DNA of 11,202 bases from Bacteroidia bacterium. GTDB taxonomy: Bacteria; Bacteroidota; Bacteroidia; Bacteroidales; UBA5342. Shown in pieces: positions 1-6,776 of this stretch (its first letter is position 1; each line of letters begins with the position of its first letter). The notes under the pieces are model-generated. The model did no database searches and was not told the DNA's origin. It saw only the letters and a list, made by a program, of their open reading frames with translations. Made by a program: the position numbers and the translations under genes. Location: positions 1-11,202 of the forward strand of contig JAUIMD010000027.1 of NCBI GenBank assembly GCA_030433225.1, given 5' to 3'.

Positions 1-595
1 CACAGGCTACACAAAGCTTGGTGTTTGGGTTAAGGGTGGCAAGCAAATCCTCCAAAAGCGGAAGGTTTCGATAAGGAGCTTCAATAAAAAGTTGCGTTTG
101 ATCTTCCGTCAGCATCCGTTGCTCCAGTTGTTTAATGCGTTTTTTGCGCTCATTTGGCTTTACCGGTATATAGCCAACAAACGCAAAACTTTGTCCGTTA
201 AAACCTGACGCCATTAAGGCCAGCAAAATGGATGAAGGTCCTACCAGCGGCACTACTTTTACTCCTTTACTGTGGGCTATATCCACCAGTACGGCACCGG
301 GATCGGCAATGCCCGGGCAACCAGCTTCTGAAATGATTCCGCACGACATGCCCTGCAAAACCGGTTCAATAAGCCGGGATAATTCCGCCGGAGAAGTTTT
401 CTTGTTTAATACTTCAAAACGTAAAGCATCAATATCAATATCCTTATTCACCTTTTTTAAAAACCGCCGCGCCGAACGCACATCCTCCACCACAAAATAC
501 GGGATGGAATTGATGACTTGGGTGTTGTAAGCGGGGAGTGAGTGGTCGGGTTCGGTTTCGCCCAACAACGAAGGTATTAAATATACGGTGCCCAT
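1..595 (-). CDS. RsmI-like SAM-dependent methyltransferase (tetrapyrrole methylase fold), 3' end missing
   Basis: The minus strand is open from an ATG at 595 to the window edge, giving 198 residues without a stop; the C-terminus lies outside. The N-terminus MGTVYLIPSLLGE has the first beta strand of the tetrapyrrole methylase fold. The glycine-rich SAM-binding loop SEAGCPGIADPG (residues 89-100) matches the RsmI signature SDAGTPGISDPG, and VGPSS (118-122) and FVGYIP (139-144) are also family motifs. RsmI methylates the 2'-O of C1402 in 16S rRNA. This protein, however, lacks the GNLGDIT-like segment after the first strand and looks like the shorter paralogue that Bacteroidota often carry beside true RsmI, so the substrate may differ and I give no symbol. 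I see the fold motifs directly; the rRNA target is inference. It is transcribed away from the gene at 763. Confidence 0.88.
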   Translation of the reverse strand, partial: MGTVYLIPSLLGETEPDHSLPAYNTQVINSIPYFVVEDVRSARRFLKKVNKDIDIDALRFEVLNKKTSPAELSRLIEPVLQGMSCGIISEAGCPGIADPGAVLVDIAHSKGVKVVPLVGPSSILLALMASGFNGQSFAFVGYIPVKPNERKKRIKQLEQRMLTEDQTQLFIEAPYRNLPLLEDLLATLNPNTKLCVAC

Positions 596-603
596 TTTTG
601 GCT

Positions 604-611
604 CAAAAATA
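604..611 (-). promoter_or_regulatory. Candidate Bacteroidota -7 box for the methyltransferase gene
   Basis: Read on the minus strand this is TATTTTTG, an exact match to the Bacteroidota -7 consensus TAnnTTTG. No convincing TTTG -33 element is seen at the usual 19-21 base spacing; the best is a CTG 18 bases upstream. The box ends only 8 bases before the ATG at 595, so a transcript starting at the usual distance would have almost no 5' leader. Confidence 0.4.
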
Positions 612-705
612 CAAACTCCCACGGAAAAACAGGTGTACTCTCCTATGCCATTTCGTATGGTACTTGAAAACCTTTTCCAACAAAAGTGGTATTTCTTTGT
701 TCTAG

Positions 706-738
706 TTTAGAATTATTTCGGATTATGAATTATTTTTG
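706..738 (+). promoter_or_regulatory. Candidate Bacteroidota promoter for the gene at 763
   Basis: TATTTTTG at 731-738 matches the -7 consensus TAnnTTTG exactly. A one-mismatch -33 element, TTTA, lies at 706-709 with a 21-base spacer. Transcription would start near 744, leaving a leader of about 19 bases that contains the Shine-Dalgarno-like sequence at 750-756. Confidence 0.5.
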
Positions 739-749
739 TCACCAATCAT

Positions 750-756
750 AGAAGGA
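750..756 (+). promoter_or_regulatory. Ribosome binding site deciding the start at 763
   Basis: AGAAGGA ends 6 bases before the ATG at 763. It favours 763 over an upstream in-frame TTG at 736, which overlaps the predicted -7 box and so could not be in the transcript. Clear Shine-Dalgarno sites are uncommon in Bacteroidota. Confidence 0.5.
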
Positions 757-762
757 AACAAC

Positions 763-1137
763 ATGAGCAATACAAAACAATCACGTAAAGATTTTTTGAA
801 ACGTCTGGGGCTGGGAATTGGCGCTGCCACCATTGCGGGAGCCAATGTGTCTGACGCACAGGCATCTCCCATAGATGTGCTGAACAGCAAAGAACTCACC
901 AAAGAACAAAAAGAGTTTATGGTGGATTACGAAGAATGGTTGTCGCGTTGGCATTCGTTTGTAAAAAAGCGAAAAATTGACCGTGAAGACCCTGAAGTGC
1001 AAAAGGAATTGTTTGCCATAGCCGGCGAGGCGGATAAATACAGAGATGACCTGGATGATTATATGCAGGATCCTGTTTTTAAAGCCTATTTCGATAAAAT
1101 TACAAAGCAAATTGTAGAGGACATAGGCGTAATTTAA
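763..1137 (+). CDS. Small exported protein with Tat-like signal peptide, function unknown
   Basis: A 124-residue protein. Residues 7-13 read SRKDFLK, close to the twin-arginine consensus SRRxFLK but with lysine in place of the second arginine. A weakly hydrophobic Gly/Ala-rich stretch follows (about 15-27) and an AQA site at 32-34 could be cut by signal peptidase I. The mature part of about 90 residues is highly charged and probably helical, with acidic and lysine-rich heptad-like stretches (about 44-120), one WLSRWH segment at 59-64 and no cysteine. I recognise no enzyme motif. It stands alone between a promoter and a terminator, so it is probably a single-gene transcript. The Tat route is inferred from the motif; with the RK pair, Sec export or a signal anchor is possible. 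Confidence 0.75.
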   Translation: MSNTKQSRKDFLKRLGLGIGAATIAGANVSDAQASPIDVLNSKELTKEQKEFMVDYEEWLSRWHSFVKKRKIDREDPEVQKELFAIAGEADKYRDDLDDYMQDPVFKAYFDKITKQIVEDIGVI

Positions 1138-1184
1138 CGCAATACACCGCATGGTGGAGGTTCCTCAATTGCCCCATAAAATAT

Positions 1185-1216
1185 AAACACGTTTGCTTCG
1201 GTTAACGTGTTTTTTT
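1185..1216 (+). terminator. Hairpin terminator after the small exported protein
   Basis: AAACACGTT (1185-1193) pairs perfectly with AACGTGTTT (1204-1212) around a 10-base loop, and the right arm runs into a T tract (1210-1216). It lies 47 bases after the stop of the gene at 1137 and separates that gene from ileS. An upstream in-frame extension of ileS would overlap this hairpin, which argues against the longer start. Confidence 0.75.
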
Positions 1217-1242
1217 GTGTCTAAACCGAACGCAGTTAATGC

Positions 1243-1273
1243 TTTGCCTTTCAATTCCTTTTTTTTATATTCG
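1243..1273 (+). promoter_or_regulatory. ileS: Candidate ileS promoter
   Basis: TTTG at 1243-1246, a 19-base spacer, then TATATTCG at 1266-1273 (one mismatch to TAnnTTTG). The spacing is what Bacteroidota sigma factors prefer. The predicted transcript start near 1280 leaves a leader of about 27 bases; I see no T-box or other leader structure. Confidence 0.55.
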
Positions 1274-1306
1274 CACTCAATTTTTTTGGAACGACACTTA
1301 ACGAAA

Positions 1307-4300
1307 ATGAACAATAAATATCCTGAATACAAGGGCTTAGACTTATCAAAAGTAAACAAGGATATCCTAACGTTGTGGGACGATGAAGATACCTTTCATC
1401 AGAGCATTTCCACCCGCGAAGGAGCGCCTGATTTCGTATTTTACGAAGGTCCGCCATCGGCCAACGGAATGCCTGGTATTCACCACGTAATGGCGCGTGC
1501 CATCAAGGATATTTTTTGTCGTTTCAAAACACAAAAAGGCTTTCGGGTACACCGTAAAGCCGGGTGGGATACCCACGGACTTCCGGTGGAGTTAGGTGTG
1601 GAATCGTTGCTTGGAATTACCAAAGAAGACATTGGCAAGAAAATTTCCATTGAAGAATACAACAATACCTGCCGTACGGAGGTAATGAAATATACCGATG
1701 TTTGGGAGGATCTGACCCGTAAAATGGGTTATTGGGTGAACATGGATGATCCTTACATCACCTACGAAACCAAGTATGTGGAAACCTTATGGTACCTCAT
1801 CAAAAAGTTTTATGAAAAAGGACTGCTGTATAAAGGATACACCATCCAACCTTATAGTCCGGCTGCAGGTACAGGGTTGAGCACCCACGAGCTTAACCAG
1901 CCCGGATCGTACCGCGATGTGAAGGACACTACTGCCGTTGCCCAGTTCACCGTTGTGAAAAATGATGCATCGGCGCCGTTGTTTGAAGGGGATGAACACC
2001 TTTGCTTTTTGGCATGGACAACCACGCCCTGGACCCTTCCTTCCAATACAGCCCTGGCGGTTGGGCCTGAAATTACCTACGTAAAGGTAAAAACCTACAA
2101 TCCGTATACCTTTAAAGCGGTAACGGTTATTCTGGCTAAAGATCGCATGAATGCCTATTTCAACCCTAAAAATGCAAAATTAGCTTTGGCGGATTATGCC
2201 GAAGGGGATAAGAAAATTCCATTTGAAGTAGTTGGCGAATACAAAGGGGCGGATATGGCAGGAATTAGCTATGAACAGTTAATTCCGTTCATGCAACCCC
2301 AGGGAGATGCTTTTAAGGTGATTACCGGAGACTTTGTAACCACCGAAGACGGAACCGGAATCGTACACATAGCGCCTACTTTTGGTGCTGACGATGACCG
2401 GGTGGCCAAGCAGTCAGGAATTGCTCCGATGCTTTTACAGGCTAAAAACGACGAATGGGTTCCCATGGTGGATACTACCGGTAAGTTTTACCGCATTGGC
2501 GACCTGTCAGAAAATTTCGTGAAAGGTTTTGTTAACGTGCCGCTTTATGAGGAATTCGCAGGCAGGTATGTGAAAAATGCATATGACGAAAGCCTGACTG
2601 AAGCCGACAATACCCTGGATATTGACCTATCCGTATGGTTGAAAATACAGAATAAGGCCTTTAAAGTTGAAAAACATACCCACAATTACCCGCATTGCTG
2701 GCGAACGGATAAGCCGGTATTGTATTACCCGCTCGATAGTTGGTTTATTAAAACTACCGCCCTGCGAGAGCGTCTCCTTGAACTGAACAAAACCATCAAC
2801 TGGAAGCCGGAATCAACAGGTGTAGGCCGTTTTGGAAAATGGCTGGAAAATTTGGTAGACTGGAACTTATCGCGTTCACGTTTTTGGGGCACGCCGCTGC
2901 CTATTTGGCGAACGGAAGATAAGGATGAAGAGATTTGCATTGGTTCGGTAGAAGAACTGTATGCAGAAATCGAAAAATCTATAGCTGCCGGTTTTATGCA
3001 ATCCAACCCGTTGGAAGGATTTGAGGTAGGCAATTTCGACAAAGAAAACTACAACAAAATAGACCTGCACCGTCATGTAGTGGACGATGTGATTTTGGTG
3101 AGTCCAAATGGCAAACCCATGAAACGTGAGAGCGACCTGATTGATGTTTGGTTCGATTCCGGAGCTATGCCTTACGCTCAAATCCATTACCCCTTCGAAA
3201 ATAAAGATCATTTCCAGCATGTATATCCTGCCGACTTTATTGCGGAAGGAGTGGATCAGACCCGCGGATGGTTTTTCACCCTGCACGCCATTGCGGTGAT
3301 GTTGTTTGATTCAGTGGCTTTTAAAAACATTATTTCCAATGGACTGGTGCTGGATAAAAACGGCAATAAAATGTCCAAACGCCTGGGCAATGCTGTTGAT
3401 CCATTTGAGGTGATTGAAAAATACGGGTCAGACCCTATTCGCTGGTATATGATTACCAATGCGCAACCCTGGGATAACCTGAAATTTGATATTGAAGGCA
3501 TTGAAGAAGTACGTCGTAAGTTCTTTGGAACGCTGTACAATACGTATTCTTTCTTCTCCTTGTATGCTAACATCGATGGATTTAAAAATGAGGAAACTCA
3601 AATTCCCTTAAACGAACGTCCTGAAATTGACCGATGGGTGATTTCATTGCTTAATTCGTTGGTGAAGGAAGTGGATGGGCATTATGCCAATTACGAGCCA
3701 ACCCGTGCCGGTAGAGCCATTCAGAACTTTGTAACAGAGAACCTAAGTAACTGGTACGTGCGCTTAAATCGCAAACGTTACTGGGGTGGAGAATACAATA
3801 AAGACAAAATCTCTGCGTACCAAACCCTTTATTCGTGTTTGGAAACAGTTGCACAACTTATGGCGCCGATTTCGCCGTTTTACAGCGATCAGTTGTTCCG
3901 CGATTTGCATGCAGTTAGCCAAAAGAAAACGGAATCGGTGCACATCGCCTTGTTCCCAACATATAACGCGCAAAGCATTGATGCCAACCTTGAGAAACGA
4001 ATGGATATTGCACAAAATGTGTCTTCCATGATTCTGGGCCTACGCCGCAAAGTAAGCATCAAAGTGCGCCAGCCACTGAATAAAATTATGATTCCGGTAT
4101 TGGATGAAGAATTTATTCCAATGTTTGAGGCCGTGAAAGATCTGGTGTTGAGTGAGGTGAACGTAAAGGAGGTGGAATACCTGAAGGACGATGCCGGGGT
4201 GTTGGTGAAAAAAATTAAGCCCAACTTTAAAACACTCGGCCCCAAATACGGCAAACTGATGAAGCAAATTGCCGGTGGCATCAACCAAATGACACAGGAA

Positions 4301-4738
4301 GAAATTAATCTTTTTGAGAAAAACAAAGGCTCAGAAATACAGGTAGGGGATGAGCAAATTCAATTAGCCCTGGAGGATGTTGAAATTACTTCTGAAGATA
4401 TACCCGGATGGTTGGTAGCCTCGAACGACGGTATTACCATTGCCATGGATGTAAACCTTACGGATGAACTTCGACGTGAAGGAGTTGCACGCGAGGTAGT
4501 TAATAAGGTTCAAAACCTAAGGAAAGATTCCGGCTTTGAAGTAACCGATAAAATTAAGCTTACAATAGCAAAAAACCCTGCCACAGATGGTGCAATTGAA
4601 GCATTTAAAGAGTATATTGGCACGCAGACACTGGCCGATCGTGTAAATCTGGAAGGAGACGATCAAATTACCGACGGCACGTTGATCGAGATTGATAAAG
4701 AAGTTTCCATACGCGTTAAGGTGGAACTTGTATCATAA
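1307..4738 (+). CDS. ileS: Isoleucine--tRNA ligase (IleRS2-like)
   Basis: Cytoplasmic class I synthetase that charges tRNA-Ile with isoleucine; 1143 residues. The HIGH signature reads GIHH (57-60), within PPSANGMPGIHH. The CP1 editing domain is present: threonine-rich TTTPWTLPSN at 238-247 and GTGIVHIAPTFGADDD at 349-364, with the editing aspartate in the DDD run. Later come WFDSG (615-619), DQTRGW (650-655) and KMSKR (688-692), then the helical anticodon-binding domain and a C-terminal region like DUF5915 containing LRREGVAREVVNKVQNLRK. I see no C-terminal zinc-finger cysteines like those of E. coli IleRS. The length and C-terminus fit the IleRS2 group, which includes eukaryotic-like and mupirocin-resistant enzymes. 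ATG 1307 is chosen because the N-terminus MNNKYPEYKGLDL fits the family and the longer in-frame start at 1193 lies inside the terminator. Followed after 34 bases by the DksA-like gene. Confidence 0.98.
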   Translation: MNNKYPEYKGLDLSKVNKDILTLWDDEDTFHQSISTREGAPDFVFYEGPPSANGMPGIHHVMARAIKDIFCRFKTQKGFRVHRKAGWDTHGLPVELGVESLLGITKEDIGKKISIEEYNNTCRTEVMKYTDVWEDLTRKMGYWVNMDDPYITYETKYVETLWYLIKKFYEKGLLYKGYTIQPYSPAAGTGLSTHELNQPGSYRDVKDTTAVAQFTVVKNDASAPLFEGDEHLCFLAWTTTPWTLPSNTALAVGPEITYVKVKTYNPYTFKAVTVILAKDRMNAYFNPKNAKLALADYAEGDKKIPFEVVGEYKGADMAGISYEQLIPFMQPQGDAFKVITGDFVTTEDGTGIVHIAPTFGADDDRVAKQSGIAPMLLQAKNDEWVPMVDTTGKFYRIGDLSENFVKGFVNVPLYEEFAGRYVKNAYDESLTEADNTLDIDLSVWLKIQNKAFKVEKHTHNYPHCWRTDKPVLYYPLDSWFIKTTALRERLLELNKTINWKPESTGVGRFGKWLENLVDWNLSRSRFWGTPLPIWRTEDKDEEICIGSVEELYAEIEKSIAAGFMQSNPLEGFEVGNFDKENYNKIDLHRHVVDDVILVSPNGKPMKRESDLIDVWFDSGAMPYAQIHYPFENKDHFQHVYPADFIAEGVDQTRGWFFTLHAIAVMLFDSVAFKNIISNGLVLDKNGNKMSKRLGNAVDPFEVIEKYGSDPIRWYMITNAQPWDNLKFDIEGIEEVRRKFFGTLYNTYSFFSLYANIDGFKNEETQIPLNERPEIDRWVISLLNSLVKEVDGHYANYEPTRAGRAIQNFVTENLSNWYVRLNRKRYWGGEYNKDKISAYQTLYSCLETVAQLMAPISPFYSDQLFRDLHAVSQKKTESVHIALFPTYNAQSIDANLEKRMDIAQNVSSMILGLRRKVSIKVRQPLNKIMIPVLDEEFIPMFEAVKDLVLSEVNVKEVEYLKDDAGVLVKKIKPNFKTLGPKYGKLMKQIAGGINQMTQEEINLFEKNKGSEIQVGDEQIQLALEDVEITSEDIPGWLVASNDGITIAMDVNLTDELRREGVAREVVNKVQNLRKDSGFEVTDKIKLTIAKNPATDGAIEAFKEYIGTQTLADRVNLEGDDQITDGTLIEIDKEVSIRVKVELVS

Positions 4739-4772
4739 AATTGAATCATTGTTAAATTAAATACCAGGACAT

Positions 4773-5153
4773 ATGGCTGAGAAAACAAGATATTCAGATG
4801 AGGAGTTGGAAGAATTCAAAGCAATCATTCTTGACAAACTCGAAAAGGCCAACCGAGACTATGACTTGTTAAAGGCCAGCATTACGCAAAGTGATGGAAA
4901 CGATACCCAGGACACGTCCCCTACCTTTAAGGTGCTGGAAGAAGGTGCCGCCGTGCTTTCTAAAGAAGAATCGGGAAGACTGGCACAGCGCCAGCAAAAG
5001 TTTATCCAACACTTGGAGGCCGCGCTTATCCGCATTCAAAACAAAACGTATGGCATATGCCGCGCTACGGGTAACCTTATACCCAAAGAACGCTTACGTG
5101 CAGTGCCGCACGCTACACTGAGCATTGAAGGAAAGGCGGCCGACAGTCGTTAA
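4773..5153 (+). CDS. DksA/TraR-family regulator with degenerate zinc finger
   Basis: A 126-residue protein. Residues 8-92 are mostly long charged helices, as in the DksA coiled coil that enters the RNA polymerase secondary channel. TYGICRATG (92-100) is the start of the C-terminal globular domain. Against the zinc-finger pattern CxxC-x17-CxxC, only C96 remains; the other three positions are T99, S117 and G120, at exactly the expected spacing. Aligned without gaps to E. coli DksA, the tip motif DxxDxA would fall on K53, E56 and G58, so it is not conserved. Such proteins are common in Bacteroidota, from memory of the family, and are usually annotated TraR/DksA; a role in stringent-response-like control is inference. 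It lies 34 bases after ileS, probably in the same transcript, and a strong terminator follows. ATG 4773 is preceded by a weak AGGA. Confidence 0.88.
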   Translation: MAEKTRYSDEELEEFKAIILDKLEKANRDYDLLKASITQSDGNDTQDTSPTFKVLEEGAAVLSKEESGRLAQRQQKFIQHLEAALIRIQNKTYGICRATGNLIPKERLRAVPHATLSIEGKAADSR

Positions 5154-5172
5154 AAAAATAAAATATTTAATG

Positions 5173-5204
5173 AATAAGGGCTCATAGCAGCCCTTATTTT
5201 GTTT
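5173..5204 (+). terminator. Strong hairpin terminator between the DksA-like gene and lspA
   Basis: AATAAGGGCT (5173-5182) pairs perfectly with AGCCCTTATT (5189-5198) around a 6-base loop and is followed by TTGTTT. It should end most ileS-dksA-like transcripts, so lspA must be read by leakage or from its own promoter, which I could not identify with confidence in the 54 bases that follow. It also rules out an upstream TTG at 5199 as the lspA start. Confidence 0.85.
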
Positions 5205-5258
5205 ATAATCGTGCCCGAAAATAAAGCCTTAAACAGGGAGGGCATAAAAATTAAATTC

Positions 5259-5864
5259 GTGAAAAAAGGGTATTTAGCAATCTTCATTATTGTTTTTGTA
5301 TTGGTGGTGGACCAGGTGGTGAAAATCTGGATTAAAACCAACATGGTGTTAGGGCAGGAAATTCATGTTGCCGACTGGTTTATCATCCATTTTACCGAAA
5401 ACAACGGGATGGCCTTTGGCTTTGAATTTGGCGATAAATGGGGCAAGTACATCCTAAGTATCTTTCGTATTGTGGCCGTGGTTGCCATTGCGTTTTACAT
5501 GCGCACCATTATCCGAAAAAATGCACCAACCGGTGTCGTAATCGGTTTTGCCCTGATTTTTTCCGGGGCGGTTGGTAACATACTGGATAGTATTTATTAC
5601 GGAATCATCTTTGGTGATAGCTTGTACCAGGTGGCACAGTTTATGCCCGAAGGTGGCGGTTATTCGTCATTTTTACAGGGACGTGTTGTTGACATGCTGT
5701 ATTTCCCCATTATTAAAACTACCTACCCTGAATGGGCCCCTTTTAATGCAGGACAACCGTTTATTTTTTTCCGTCCCGTATTTAACATTGCCGACTCGGC
5801 CATAACCGGAGGTATTTTGCTAATGCTGACCTTTTATCGCGATTTCTTTAAAAAAGAACTGTAG
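5259..5864 (+). CDS. lspA: Lipoprotein signal peptidase (signal peptidase II)
   Basis: Inner-membrane aspartyl protease that cuts signal peptides of diacylglyceryl-modified prolipoproteins just before the lipobox cysteine. From the GTG at 5259 it has 201 residues with four hydrophobic segments (about 5-20, 67-80, 92-106, 178-192). Family motifs are VVDQVVK (16-22), ENNGMAFG (47-54), GAVGNILD (103-110) and FNIADS (175-180). The catalytic aspartates should be D110 and D179. They are about 69 residues apart, against roughly 20 in E. coli or Pseudomonas LspA, because of an insert holding a glycine patch and VVDMLYFP (143-150), as I recall for Bacteroidota LspA. The GTG start gives MKKGYLAIF, the usual N-terminus; an in-frame GTG at 5211 is an alternative. 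A GGGAGGG at 5236-5242 is too far from 5259 to be its ribosome site. Only 7 bases separate it from the next gene. Confidence 0.95.
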   Translation: MKKGYLAIFIIVFVLVVDQVVKIWIKTNMVLGQEIHVADWFIIHFTENNGMAFGFEFGDKWGKYILSIFRIVAVVAIAFYMRTIIRKNAPTGVVIGFALIFSGAVGNILDSIYYGIIFGDSLYQVAQFMPEGGGYSSFLQGRVVDMLYFPIIKTTYPEWAPFNAGQPFIFFRPVFNIADSAITGGILLMLTFYRDFFKKEL

Positions 5865-5871
5865 CAGAACC

Positions 5872-6774
5872 ATGCGTAACATTGCCGTTTTACTTGGATT
5901 GATTCTATTGCTGGGGTGTACCAAACGCCCTGAAGGAGTAATGGCTCCCGATAAAATGGTGGAATTTATGGTGGACATGCACCTGGCCGAAAGTGCCATA
6001 AGCATGGATGTTGCGCGCTTCAGGGAAAAAACAACCAAGCTGGAATTGTACAACGATGTGTTTTTGAAACATGGCGTAAGCAAAGCAGACATGGACTCAT
6101 CGCTCAACTATTACCTGTTGCATGCCGATGAATACAAAGAAATTTACACCCGTGTTTTGGAACGGTTGGATGAGATGCATTTGGAAGCAGAGGCTGGGAA
6201 ATTTCAGGATACCCGGGAGTTTTTGTTTGCCGACCTGGGGGGCGAACTGCAAAATACCGATTACAATGAACGCGATTCGGTGGTAACCGAGATATGGCGA
6301 ATGCCGCGAAACTTTTCTCTGCTGGAAAAAGGGGACAAAAGTACGGTAGACTTCTCCTTTTTAAACGACACCGCCAATGCATTCGACTTTTTGGTGCTGA
6401 AAGGAGATTTTAAGCTGTATTTAAACGATTGTTCGGATAACCCTGAAACAGTTTTGCGTGTTAACTATACTGACGAAACAAGCGATGAAGTTACGTTTAG
6501 CCTGGTAAAAGATGCTTCGGTGCATGCCATTCGCTTACGGCTGGCGGTTAATCCTGCAAAAACAGTAAGCCGCATTGAGGGTGAATTGGTAGGGCACGAG
6601 AAGTGCCTATCCAGCAAAAGTGTAGAAATTTATAACATTCGCTTGTATAAAATGAAGGGGTATCAATCCGCCATTGAAGAAACCCCGGCGGTTGTTGATT
6701 CCGTGGTACAGGATACACTTCCGGTAATTCAGGAACTGGATTCGCTGCCCTTTAATCCTTTTCAAAGACGCTAA
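5872..6774 (+). CDS. DUF4296-type lipoprotein
   Basis: A 300-residue predicted lipoprotein: hydrophobic signal at 4-15 and lipobox LLGC with the acylated cysteine at C16. Residues about 21-110 (PEGVMAPDKMVEFMVDMHLAES onward, helical) match the DUF4296 pattern of Bacteroidota, whose function is not known. The rest (about 140-260) looks beta-rich, with alternating hydrophobic residues and two cysteines at about 188 and 245, and the C-terminus is acidic, then ends NPFQRR. It follows lspA by 7 bases and precedes the next gene by 2, so the three are probably co-transcribed. It is a predicted substrate of the LspA encoded next to it. Sorting to the outer or inner membrane cannot be told from the +2 threonine. 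Confidence 0.85.
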   Translation: MRNIAVLLGLILLLGCTKRPEGVMAPDKMVEFMVDMHLAESAISMDVARFREKTTKLELYNDVFLKHGVSKADMDSSLNYYLLHADEYKEIYTRVLERLDEMHLEAEAGKFQDTREFLFADLGGELQNTDYNERDSVVTEIWRMPRNFSLLEKGDKSTVDFSFLNDTANAFDFLVLKGDFKLYLNDCSDNPETVLRVNYTDETSDEVTFSLVKDASVHAIRLRLAVNPAKTVSRIEGELVGHEKCLSSKSVEIYNIRLYKMKGYQSAIEETPAVVDSVVQDTLPVIQELDSLPFNPFQRR

Positions 6775-6776
6775 AA

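Noticed and set aside
228..530. Plus-strand open frame of about 100 codons opposite the methyltransferase
   Set aside because: It is antisense to a clearly conserved gene, and its translation has no recognisable features.
1193..1306. N-terminal extension of 38 residues on IleRS from an upstream TTG
   Set aside because: The extension starts inside the hairpin terminator and covers the predicted promoter, and it does not look like family sequence.
1185..1306. Leader regulation (T-box or attenuator) upstream of ileS
   Set aside because: The only hairpin is a simple terminator for the preceding gene, no specifier or T-box sequence is present, and a promoter lies between the hairpin and ileS.
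2876..3286. Minus-strand open frame of 136 codons inside ileS
   Set aside because: It is a shadow of the conserved catalytic part of ileS and has no promoter or ribosome site.
5204..5209. TATAAT resembling a classical -10 box upstream of lspA
   Set aside because: Bacteroidota promoters use TAnnTTTG, there is no partner -35 element, and it overlaps the end of the terminator.
5199..5258. N-terminal extension of LspA starting at TTG 5199
   Set aside because: TTG 5199 lies in the T tract of the terminator, and the usual LspA N-terminus MKK appears at GTG 5259.
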